From assembly GCA_019429465.1 (NCBI GenBank), contig JAHYIV010000010.1, positions 22,408-86,407 of the forward strand: DNA of 64,000 nt. Direction: 5' to 3'. Below, piece by piece: positions 18,734 to 26,467 of the stretch (positions are counted from its first letter, which is position 1; every line of letters starts with the position of its first letter). Under the pieces are notes generated by a model. That model ran no database searches, was not told the origin of the DNA, and worked only from the letters and a program-made list of their open reading frames with translations. Both the position numbers and the translations under genes were made by a program. The DNA comes from Desulfoarculaceae bacterium (GTDB lineage Bacteria; Desulfobacterota; Desulfobulbia; Desulfobulbales; Desulfocapsaceae).

Positions 18734-18914
18734 TGATGGCGTCGTAAAAAGTCGCCAACTGCTTCGTTGCTGCAGGTAAACGAGGCCACGAGACTCCGAA
18801 TTATCTCGTCACTGCGGCGTACTCAAGTACGCCTCATTCCTCGAAATTTGCGCGCCTCGCATTTGACGCTTTTTACTTAGCCATCCCAGAAATTGAGTTT
18901 TTACGAAACCATCA
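18734..18914. mobile_element. 181-bp MITE-like element, copy 1 (between murG and murC)
   Basis: Begins TGATGGCGTCGTAAAAAGTC and ends with its imperfect inverted complement (GAGTTTTTACGAAACCATCA), giving 20-bp terminal inverted repeats with three mismatches. It differs from the copy at 29128-29308 at only two positions. The 15-bp sequence ATCAATTATTTATTG occurs on both sides (18721-18735 and 18911-18925), indicating target duplication at the murG stop codon. Too short to code for a transposase. Confidence 0.85.
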
Positions 18915-18915
18915 A

Positions 18916-20028
18916 TTATTTATTGCTTCCGTTCATTATTTCCAGACAGCTATCGACGATCCTGTCCGCGGCATCAGGACGACCCAGAGTCCGCATGGCC
19001 ACAGCCATCTCCGCCATCCTTCCTCGATCCCCGGCAAGACCGGCCAGGGTTTCAGCCAGTTTCCCAGCCGTCAGTTCCCGCTCCACCAGGACCACAGCCC
19101 CGCCACTATCGGCATAATAACAACCGTTCCTGTATTGATGATCATCAGCGGCAAAGGGATAAGGGATCAGCACAGCAGGTTTCCCAAGGACTGCCAGCTC
19201 GGCGAGGGTTGTGGCACCTGCCCTTGAAACCAGCAAATCGCATTTCCCATAGACCTCTGCCATGTCGGTAAAAAAAGCGGCCACCGTCGCATGAACCCCG
19301 GCCTGCTCATAGGCCACCTTCACCATCTCCTCATCGGCAGCACCGGTCTGATGGATAACCTCTATTCCAGGTGGCAGCAAGCTCCCATAACGGGTCAAGG
19401 CCTCTATCACCATTTCATTGACCCGGTGCGCACCCAGGCTGCCTCCGAGTACCAGAATCGTCAGCTTTTCATCTCTTTTCTCAGGTGATACCTTGGCCAG
19501 TTCCAGGATCTGGCGACGCACAGGATTACCGGTCAGCACCGTTTTTCCTACCGGAAAAAAGACCTCACTGCCCGGCAGAGAAAGACAAATTCTGGTGGCC
19601 AATTGCCCTAATTTTCTATTGGCCAGCCCCGGCACGGAATTCTGTTCATGAATCAGCGTCGGCCGCCCCAGGATCCTGGCCGCAGCCACCACCGGTCCGG
19701 TCACATAACCGCCAACCCCCACCACCAGATGCGGCCGGAAGCGGATGATATGCCAGAGGGCCTCGACAAAGGAAACAGGAAGGAGAAGAAGGGCCTGAGC
19801 CAGAGCCAACACCCCCTTGCCTTTTAACCCCTGACAATGGATCCCCCTGGTACTGAAACCATAGTGAGCAAGGCTGACCTTATCCATCTTCCGCCTGGTC
19901 CCCACAAAGAGGACCTGGGTCCCGGGAAAACGCCGACAAAAGGCCTCGGCCGTGGCGATGGCCGGAAAGAGATGCCCACCTGTCCCGCCGCCGGTAAGCA
20001 ACAGCCGCAGGGGTTGCCTCTTGCCCAT
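18916..20028 (-). CDS. murG: UDP-GlcNAc:lipid I transferase MurG
   Basis: 370-residue GT-B glycosyltransferase at the inner face of the cytoplasmic membrane; it converts lipid I to lipid II. N-terminal loop TGGGTGGHLFPAIATAEAF near residues 12-30 and the C-terminal donor site (LLVSRAGATTLAELAVLGKP, then PYPFAADDHQYRNG) are intact. Its ATG overlaps the murD stop as TGATG. In most clusters ftsW lies between murD and murG; here the two genes touch, so ftsW is absent from this position. Confidence 0.97.
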   Translation of the reverse strand: MGKRQPLRLLLTGGGTGGHLFPAIATAEAFCRRFPGTQVLFVGTRRKMDKVSLAHYGFSTRGIHCQGLKGKGVLALAQALLLLPVSFVEALWHIIRFRPHLVVGVGGYVTGPVVAAARILGRPTLIHEQNSVPGLANRKLGQLATRICLSLPGSEVFFPVGKTVLTGNPVRRQILELAKVSPEKRDEKLTILVLGGSLGAHRVNEMVIEALTRYGSLLPPGIEVIHQTGAADEEMVKVAYEQAGVHATVAAFFTDMAEVYGKCDLLVSRAGATTLAELAVLGKPAVLIPYPFAADDHQYRNGCYYADSGGAVVLVERELTAGKLAETLAGLAGDRGRMAEMAVAMRTLGRPDAADRIVDSCLEIMNGSNK

Positions 20029-21545
20029 CAGACACTACCACCCTTGCCACCGGCGGCAACGGCAACGGCCAGGGACGCTCTGATCACCTTCTGCGCGGCA
20101 GCGGCAAAGACATTGCCCCGATGACCATAGTTGTCGAACATATCAAAACTGGAGCAGGCTGGCGAGAGCAGGACCGTATCCCCTGCCCGGGCCAGCTCAG
20201 ATGCCAGCATGACCGCCTCCTCCATTGACTCTGCCCGGTGCATCTCGGTCATCCCGGCCAGGGCCTGGGCAATCAGCTCCGTGGCCTCACCAATCAGGAT
20301 AAGACAGCGCACCTTTCCAGCCACACTCTCTTTAAGCAGGGTATAATCATCTCCCTTGTCCCGCCCCCCGGCAATAAGAATCACATTGCCGCTAAAACTG
20401 GCAAGGGCGCTGAGAACAGCCCCGGTATTGGTAGCCTTGGAATCATCATAATAGGAGACCCCGTCACCCTCTCCAACCCACGCCATTCGATGCGGTGCCA
20501 CCTGAAAAGCGGCCAGACCCTGCACTATCGCCTCCCGGGCACACCCAAGGCTGCGGGCGGCAAGGATGGCCGAGGCGCCGTTCAAGAGACCGGTGGCATT
20601 GTCCAGCATAGACCCCGCCAGGTCATACACCTCTTCTTTGCCCTGCCACGCAAGGACAACACCATATCCATCAATCCGCGCCTGACAGTCCGCTCCATGT
20701 CCAAAAAGACGCCACCGCTGACATCGCTCTGCCACCATCCCAGGCTCCAGCGTCACCGGCCCATCCATGGCCCGCACCCCGAGTTCTGCCGACAAGGCTC
20801 GACAGAGCTGGTCGTCACCACCGAGGATCGCCGTATCATTCTGCCCCTGGCCGGAAAAGATCTTCATCTTGGCTGCGACATAACCCGCCATGCTGCCATG
20901 GCGATCCAGATGATCCGGGGTCACATTGAGCAGGATCGCCACATCTGCCTTAAAGGCCCCTGCCGCTTCCAGCTGAAAACTTGAAAGTTCAAGCACCAGC
21001 ACATCCACATCTTCAGGATTACTCAGATAATCAAAGAGCGAAGTGCCGATATTGCCGCCGACAAAGACCTTTTTCCCGGCCTGCTGCAGCAACTTGCCGA
21101 TCAGGGCGGTCACCGTGGTCTTGCCATTGGTGCCCGTGATCGCCACTACTGGTTTAGACAGCAGCGGCGCCGCCATGGCCAATTCACCCAGCACCGGGAT
21201 GCCGAGGGCGCGAAGCTCCTGCAGGATCTCCAGATCCTGGCTGATTCCGGGGCTGACCAGGACCTGATCGGCTCGCCTGAGAAATGCCAGGGTATGGCCC
21301 CCGCATTCATACTCTACTCCCTGCTCTGCCAGAAAGTCCAGATCTGCGACGGCCAGGGACGGCCTGAGGCCATGGGAGCCAGGGCTGGCGGAAGCAGCCG
21401 CCGGCAGGTGCGGACTGTCCCTGGTATCAGAAACCAGCACTCTCATTCCCTGCGACAGCAGATAACGCACAGCCGCCCGACCGGAGACCCCCAGTCCCAT
21501 CACTGCCACGCAGCCATCAGCTGTTATTTTATTATGAGCTCTCAT
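20028..21545 (-). CDS. murD: UDP-MurNAc-L-Ala--D-glutamate ligase MurD
   Basis: 505-residue cytoplasmic ligase adding D-Glu to UDP-MurNAc-L-Ala. N-terminal MGLGVSGRAAVRYLL, ATP loop ITGTNGKTTVTALIGKLL near residues 134-151, and ELSSFQLE, TPDHLDRHG and DDSKATNTGA in the later domains are all present. It is longer than the usual 430-460 residues. Two segments that match dispersed repeats contribute to this: about residues 49-66 (SPGSHGLRPSLAV) and about 257-275 (RAMDGPVTLEPGMVAERC). The start overlaps the mraY stop (TAATG). Catalytic motifs are intact, so activity is expected despite the insertions. Confidence 0.97.
   Translation of the reverse strand: MRAHNKITADGCVAVMGLGVSGRAAVRYLLSQGMRVLVSDTRDSPHLPAAASASPGSHGLRPSLAVADLDFLAEQGVEYECGGHTLAFLRRADQVLVSPGISQDLEILQELRALGIPVLGELAMAAPLLSKPVVAITGTNGKTTVTALIGKLLQQAGKKVFVGGNIGTSLFDYLSNPEDVDVLVLELSSFQLEAAGAFKADVAILLNVTPDHLDRHGSMAGYVAAKMKIFSGQGQNDTAILGGDDQLCRALSAELGVRAMDGPVTLEPGMVAERCQRWRLFGHGADCQARIDGYGVVLAWQGKEEVYDLAGSMLDNATGLLNGASAILAARSLGCAREAIVQGLAAFQVAPHRMAWVGEGDGVSYYDDSKATNTGAVLSALASFSGNVILIAGGRDKGDDYTLLKESVAGKVRCLILIGEATELIAQALAGMTEMHRAESMEEAVMLASELARAGDTVLLSPACSSFDMFDNYGHRGNVFAAAAQKVIRASLAVAVAAGGKGGSV
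20721..20774 (-). repeat. In-frame 54-bp element in murD (second)
   Basis: Aligns to the murE-murF unit over exactly 54 positions without a gap; I count 40 identities (for example ATCGCTCT, CCATCCC and CCCATCCATGGCC). It is in the opposite orientation relative to its gene compared with murE-murF and encodes RAMDGPVTLEPGMVAERC. Confidence 0.7.
21348..21398 (+). repeat. In-frame 51-bp element in murD (first)
   Basis: GACGGCCAGGGACGGCCTGA followed by GGGAGCCAGGG and GGCGGAAGCAG matches the tandem units in cca almost throughout, but lies on the strand opposite to the gene, so the peptide is different (ASPGSHGLRPSLAV). It falls in the N-terminal UDP-binding domain. Confidence 0.8.
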
Positions 21546-22624
21546 TAACGCAGTTTCAAGGTGGCAATGGCAACAAGGCCGAGGATAACAGAGACGATCC
21601 AGAACCTGACCACCACCTTTGGCTCATGCCAGCCTTTTTTCTCAAAATGATGGTGAAAAGGGGCCATGAGGAAGATCCTCCGGCCATTGGTCATTTTAAA
21701 ATAGCCCACCTGCAGGATGACTGATAATGCCTCCATGACAAAAATTCCGCCAACGATGGCCAGCAGTATTTCCTGTTTAATAATAATGGCTACCGCCCCC
21801 AGGGCCCCGCCGAGAGCCAGGGAACCCACATCACCCATGAAGACCTGGGCCGGATAGGCATTAAACCACAAAAATCCAAGGCAGGCCCCGACCATGGCCC
21901 CGCAGAAGATGGCCAGCTCGCCGGCCCCTGGCACAAAGGTAATCTGCAGATAATCCGCCAGCACGACATGTCCGGCCAGATAGGAAAAAATAAGGTAGAC
22001 AGCCCCTGAGATAACCGTCGGCCCTGTGGCCAGACCATCAAGGCCGTCAGTGAGGTTGACGGCATTGGAGGATCCGACAATCACCAGTACGGCAAAGACA
22101 ATATAGAACCAGCCAAGATCCGGCCTGATATTTTTAAAAAAAGGGACACTCAAATGCCCATCAAATGCTGGATGCAGCAGCACAAACAGGCCGACCACGG
22201 AGGCGCCTGCAACCTGGAGGATCAGTTTGCCTCTGGCGCTCAGGCCCTTTGTGGTTTTCTTACGAACCTTTTTCAGGTCATCAATGCCGCCAATCATGCC
22301 AAAAAAAAGGGTGACAAAGAGCAGCAGCCAGACGAGCGGATTATCCAGCCGGGCCCACAGCAATGTGGAACAGGTAATGGCAGACAGGATCAACACCCCG
22401 CCCATGGTGGGCACCCCCTGCTTTGCCAGATGAGTCTCCGGCCCGTCATCCCGCACAACCTGTCCAATCTGGAAACGCTGCAAGGCCCTGATAAACATCG
22501 GACCCAGAATAACCACAACGAGAAAGGCCGTCACCGCCCCGCCGATGGAACGTACGGTGATATAGCGAAAGATATTAAAACTGCTGAAGCTCGTATGCAG
22601 TGGATAGAGTAGGTGGTAGAACAT
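21545..22624 (-). CDS. mraY: Phospho-MurNAc-pentapeptide transferase MraY
   Basis: 359-residue polytopic membrane enzyme that attaches phospho-MurNAc-pentapeptide to undecaprenyl phosphate, forming lipid I. About ten hydrophobic segments are seen. Signature sequences include [48 protein letters not shown] with the catalytic NxxDGxDG stretch, [14 protein letters not shown], and the C-terminal [14 protein letters not shown]. Length and motifs are standard. It is preceded by a 278-bp gap after murE-murF in which I find no gene or clear signal. Confidence 0.98.
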   Translation of the reverse strand: MFYHLLYPLHTSFSSFNIFRYITVRSIGGAVTAFLVVVILGPMFIRALQRFQIGQVVRDDGPETHLAKQGVPTMGGVLILSAITCSTLLWARLDNPLVWLLLFVTLFFGMIGGIDDLKKVRKKTTKGLSARGKLILQVAGASVVGLFVLLHPAFDGHLSVPFFKNIRPDLGWFYIVFAVLVIVGSSNAVNLTDGLDGLATGPTVISGAVYLIFSYLAGHVVLADYLQITFVPGAGELAIFCGAMVGACLGFLWFNAYPAQVFMGDVGSLALGGALGAVAIIIKQEILLAIVGGIFVMEALSVILQVGYFKMTNGRRIFLMAPFHHHFEKKGWHEPKVVVRFWIVSVILGLVAIATLKLR

Positions 22625-22902
22625 AAATAAAGTATTTAAATTATTATTTTTTAAGCATTACTCGAAAGCTGTCATCTGGATACGTGGTTTATCTGGTTCC
22701 CATGCGGCGCATGAGATCCAGATATAATGTCCTGCTTATCGACACTTTCCCGTCAATATTGGCTTTCGCATATGTTTGATTCACGAGATCCAGATTCCAG
22801 CGGTACACCTTCATTTTTTAAGGGACTCAATTAAAATCACTGTACCATTTATATGGCAGGAACGACAGAGGAACCGTAACCAGACAGACAGCAATTAAAT
22901 AG

Positions 22903-25900
22903 TTACTCAGCCAAACTTTCTAACTGTTCGACCACAACCTCAAGACGCATCCCCCTTGAACCTTTGACCAGCAGCCAGTCGCCAGCCTGCAACTGACTAC
23001 CGGCCAGGAGGTCTTCGATCCAATCCACAACACCCTTCTTTTCCAAGAAGATTTTGATCCGCCGGCTATCCATACCGGCCATCCTCGCCCCGGCGGCCGT
23101 CTCAGCTGCAAAACTCCCGACCAGGGCCAGATAGTCAATTCCCTGACCCGCCGCAAACCTTCCCACTTCCCGGTGGGCCTCGGCGCTGCCTGGGCCCATC
23201 TCCAGCATATCTCCCAGAATGGCCACCCGCCTGCCCATTTGCTGCTGGCGAAGGGTCTGCAAGGCTGCCTGCATTGAGGCCGGATTGGCGTTATAAGTAT
23301 CGTTTAAAATAGACACCCCACCCTTCCCCTTGACAATCTGCATCCGCTTGTCAGCAGACCTGAAGGCGCCAAGGCCGGCACCGATCTGACGTAATCCAAG
23401 ACCTGCGGCATGAGCAATAGCAGCTGCGGCCACTGCATCGAAGATATTATGAACGCCCGGGACGTGCAGGGTAACACCAATTGTCTCCCCTGCGAGATGA
23501 AGGACAAAACTCTGAGTGGAAGTCCCCTCACTCGAAATGTCAGAGGCCCAGACTCGTGGCTGTTGCGACAGACTCAGGCCCTCTTCACTTGCGGCATAAA
23601 AAACCTTTTTCTGCTGATACTTCTCAGCGCAGGCCCGCACGCGGGCATCATCCAGATTAACAACCAGAGTAGTGGTCTCGCCGCACCCGGCAAACAGCTC
23701 CTCCTTGGCCCTCGCAACCCCTTCTATGGAATGCAGCCCCTCCAGATGCACGGCATGGACATTGATAATGCAGGCGATATCAGGTTCAGCAATATCAGTT
23801 AATCTGGCAATCTCACCTGGTCGGTTCATACCCATCTCCAGGATAACAGCCTTGTGGCCTGGATCAATGGGGAGCAGAGAGAGGGGCAGGCCTATAAGAT
23901 TATTGAAATTCCCTCTGGTCTTCAGCACCCGCTCTGGAGGCGCCTGGACATCCATCTCCCGGGCCCGCCAATGATGTTCAAAGATTGCCGCCGTCATCTC
24001 CTTGACCGTGGTCTTGCCACAGCTGCCGGTAATGGCCACCACCAGCGGTCGATTGACCGCCTTCATCACCTGCCGCCGATATGCAGCCAGGTCGCCCAGG
24101 GCCTGCAGCGTATTCTCCACCAGCAGACAGGAAATAACGGGAAGGCTCTCTCGGGGTGTTTCCTGACGAACCACAAGACAGCCTGCTCCAGCGGCCGCTA
24201 CCTGGTGCAGAAAGTCATGACCGTCAAACCTCTCTCCTTCAAGGGCCACAAAGATGTCGCCCTCTGCCACTTGCCGGCTGTCGGTCACCACTTTTCCAAG
24301 GTCTGCTCGGCCCTGAAGGTCCCCGACCAGCTCACCTCCAACCGCCAGTCCGACACTGTCAAGTCTCCAACTCGTCAATGCTTTTTGGACCTCAAGAGTA
24401 TCATCAAAAAAACGTTTGCCATCCTGCCCGTGCTGATACAGTTCATGACCTTTGCCGGCGATGAGCACGACATCCTCCGCTGTTGCCGCCCCAATGGCCA
24501 AGGCAATGGCGGCGGCCCGGCTATGTAGAACAAGAAAACCCTTATTGTCACCTGCCGAGGCCGTGAGCCAGGAAGATGACCGCTTTGGCATACCGCTCAA
24601 CCGGGCTCCGGAGACGATCTGGGCCACTATCTCCCGGGGCGATTCACTGCGGGGATTATCATCGGTGATGAGCACCACATCGCAGCACTGACCGGCAATC
24701 TCACCCATAAGGGCCCGTTTTCCTTTGTCCCGGTCACCACCACAGCCAAAGACACAGATCAATCTCCGATGCGGAAGACGGGAGAGGGTCGCCAGCACCT
24801 TTTCCAGGGCATCCGGGGTATGGGCATAATCGACAAAAACCGCAGGCCGGAAGTGCGCTTCCTGTCCTGCCGGCCTCACCCGCTGCAGACGACCAGGGGC
24901 ACCGGGCGCATGAGCAATCCCGGAGGATAACACCTCCGCCTCAACTCCCAGGGCCAGTCCAATCCCTATTACGGTCTGCAGATTTTCGACATTAAAGTCA
25001 CCCACCAGGGGGGAGGTGAACTGAACTTCTTTCCCCGGCAGATGCAGGGTCATGGTGGTGGAATCGAGAGACGAATCGATGTTCAAAGGATAGATGTCGC
25101 TCTGGTCGGCCCGGCCACACTGCCACACCTTAACGCCCTGCGATGCACACAGCTCAACCAGCAGCCGGGCCCTGTTCTCTTCTTCGGGATCATGATCTTC
25201 CCTGCGGCAGATAACACCCCTGCCGCCCATCTTCAGATGCTCACGAAAGAGGAGGGCCTTGGCCGCGAAATAGTCATCCATATCCTGATGATAATCCAGA
25301 TGGTCACGGGAGAGGTTAGTAAAGGCAGCAACATCAAATTGCAGATCACCAAGGCGGCGCTGGCTCAGGGCATGGGAGGAGACCTCCATGATCACATGGG
25401 TCACGCCCGCATCTGCCATCTGCCTGAGGAGTCTCTGCAGCAGGAGCGGCTCCGGTGTCGTGAAAGGGGCCGGGAACTCTTCATCCTGCCCCTTGGCATC
25501 ACGGTAACGATAATTAACCGTACCGATCACCCCGACCGCCAAGCCCTGCAGCCTCAAGACACTGTCAAGGAGATAGCTGACCGTGGTCTTACCGTTGGTG
25601 CCGGTAACGCCAATCAGGGTCAACCCCTGGGCTGGACTCCCATACAGATTAGCCGCAATCTGCGCATAGGCCAGATGGCTGTCTTCAACCACAATCACAC
25701 TCTGGGCACAATGGACAAACTGTTCCGGTCTCACCCTGCCTCTCTCCACCACAATTGCCGTGCAGGCGCAGGCCATGGATGGCCCAGTGTCGCTCGCTCC
25801 AGGGATGGATGAAGAGCAACCGCAGGCCATGGATGGCCCAGTGTCGCTCGCTCCAGGGATGGATGAAGAGCGACCGCAGGCCATCACCTGCTCCAGATAG

Positions 25901-26112
25901 GAATGACCATCGACCCTTGTCCCGGCCAGGGCCACAAACAGAGACCCAGCCGTCACCTTCCGGGAATCAACCGTCACCCCGGAGATCTTCATACCGGGGG
26001 ATAGACTTTTACCAAGAACCGAATACTCCACAGAATCAAGGAGTTCCTGAAGAGAATATTCTCTACTGACCTCCTCTTCAGAAACATGCATTGCCGGTCT
26101 TGTATTATTCAT
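22903..26112 (-). CDS. murE-murF: Bifunctional MurE-MurF peptidoglycan ligase
   Basis: 1069-residue fusion of two consecutive cytoplasmic ligases. The MurE half (about 1-570) adds diaminopimelate: ATP loop GVTGTNGKTTVSYLLDS near 165, HDxH-like SRDHLDYHQDMDDYFAAK, and DDNPRSESP near 484, whose DNPR motif marks the DAP-specific enzymes. The MurF half (about 580-1069) adds D-Ala-D-Ala: VTDSRQVAEGDIFVAL, ITGSCGKTTVKEM near 690, LEMGMNRPGEIARL and NDTYNANPASMQAAL. There is no stop or frameshift between the halves. Residues about 79-115 are two tandem 18-residue repeats (SSSIPGASDTGPSMACG) encoded by 54-bp mobile units. Both active sites look complete, so the fusion should act twice in the pathway and channel the tripeptide. 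Confidence 0.95.
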   Translation of the reverse strand: MNNTRPAMHVSEEEVSREYSLQELLDSVEYSVLGKSLSPGMKISGVTVDSRKVTAGSLFVALAGTRVDGHSYLEQVMACGRSSSIPGASDTGPSMACGCSSSIPGASDTGPSMACACTAIVVERGRVRPEQFVHCAQSVIVVEDSHLAYAQIAANLYGSPAQGLTLIGVTGTNGKTTVSYLLDSVLRLQGLAVGVIGTVNYRYRDAKGQDEEFPAPFTTPEPLLLQRLLRQMADAGVTHVIMEVSSHALSQRRLGDLQFDVAAFTNLSRDHLDYHQDMDDYFAAKALLFREHLKMGGRGVICRREDHDPEEENRARLLVELCASQGVKVWQCGRADQSDIYPLNIDSSLDSTTMTLHLPGKEVQFTSPLVGDFNVENLQTVIGIGLALGVEAEVLSSGIAHAPGAPGRLQRVRPAGQEAHFRPAVFVDYAHTPDALEKVLATLSRLPHRRLICVFGCGGDRDKGKRALMGEIAGQCCDVVLITDDNPRSESPREIVAQIVSGARLSGMPKRSSSWLTASAGDNKGFLVLHSRAAAIALAIGAATAEDVVLIAGKGHELYQHGQDGKRFFDDTLEVQKALTSWRLDSVGLAVGGELVGDLQGRADLGKVVTDSRQVAEGDIFVALEGERFDGHDFLHQVAAAGAGCLVVRQETPRESLPVISCLLVENTLQALGDLAAYRRQVMKAVNRPLVVAITGSCGKTTVKEMTAAIFEHHWRAREMDVQAPPERVLKTRGNFNNLIGLPLSLLPIDPGHKAVILEMGMNRPGEIARLTDIAEPDIACIINVHAVHLEGLHSIEGVARAKEELFAGCGETTTLVVNLDDARVRACAEKYQQKKVFYAASEEGLSLSQQPRVWASDISSEGTSTQSFVLHLAGETIGVTLHVPGVHNIFDAVAAAAIAHAAGLGLRQIGAGLGAFRSADKRMQIVKGKGGVSILNDTYNANPASMQAALQTLRQQQMGRRVAILGDMLEMGPGSAEAHREVGRFAAGQGIDYLALVGSFAAETAAGARMAGMDSRRIKIFLEKKGVVDWIEDLLAGSQLQAGDWLLVKGSRGMRLEVVVEQLESLAE
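25769..25876 (+). repeat. Two tandem 54-bp elements in murE-murF
   Basis: Two adjacent 54-bp copies (25769-25822 and 25823-25876) differ by one base (GAGCAACCG against GAGCGACCG), and the first eight bases of a third copy follow (CAGGCCAT). Each unit contains GGCCATGGATGGCC and GTCGCTC/GAGCGAC inverted pairs. They lie antisense to the gene and add 36 codons near the N-terminus of MurE. Confidence 0.92.
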
Positions 26113-26467
26113 AATAGAGAATGGTGGAGAGATAAAAATTGAAAGTTAAAGATCGAGCAAGAGTCTTAAAAACTGTACCGCTGCCATCTCGATCAAGGAG
26201 CAACGGTCGTGGCAGGAATATCAAGAGAATCAATAGAGTGAGAGAGGGCCTTACCTCGCCTGCAATACCCAGAAAGGTCTGCTGGGGCCAGAGGAACAGG
26301 AGAAGAGGACACTTTTAATCAGTCCCAAAGTGATTCACTAAGCCGCTGTAAAAAAATAACATGGCTATCTTAGTGCCCGGAGCGGCATAAGCGGCATAAG
26401 CGGCATAAGGAGCCGTAACGAAATAGATATAAATGGCCATGTTATTTCGTAACGGCTCCTAAGCCTT
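26113..26467. other. murE-murF to ftsI gap with composite repeat
   Basis: 355 bp without a gene. 26337-26462 is a composite hairpin repeat listed separately; 26113-26336 contains purine-rich sequence with no convincing promoter or ORF. The murE-murF ribosome site (GGTGGAGAG) lies just upstream of its ATG. Confidence 0.5.
26337..26462. repeat. Composite hairpin repeat after ftsI
   Basis: Module order: CTAAGCCGCTGTAAAAAAA, ATAACATGGC, TTAGTGCCCGGAGCGGCATA (with GCGGCATAA present three times in tandem), then an imperfect 18-bp-arm hairpin (GGAGCCGTAACGAAATA ... TATTTCGTAACGGCTCC). The same order occurs at 28620-28729, and inverted at 56664-56825. It begins 5 bp downstream of the ftsI stop codon. 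Confidence 0.85.

Noticed and set aside
18734..18914. Integron attC site
   Set aside because: No integron integrase or cassette array, and the copies sit in a housekeeping operon with flanking direct repeats that fit transposition.
25769..25876. CRISPR array
   Set aside because: Only two adjacent units without spacers, lying in frame inside murE-murF.
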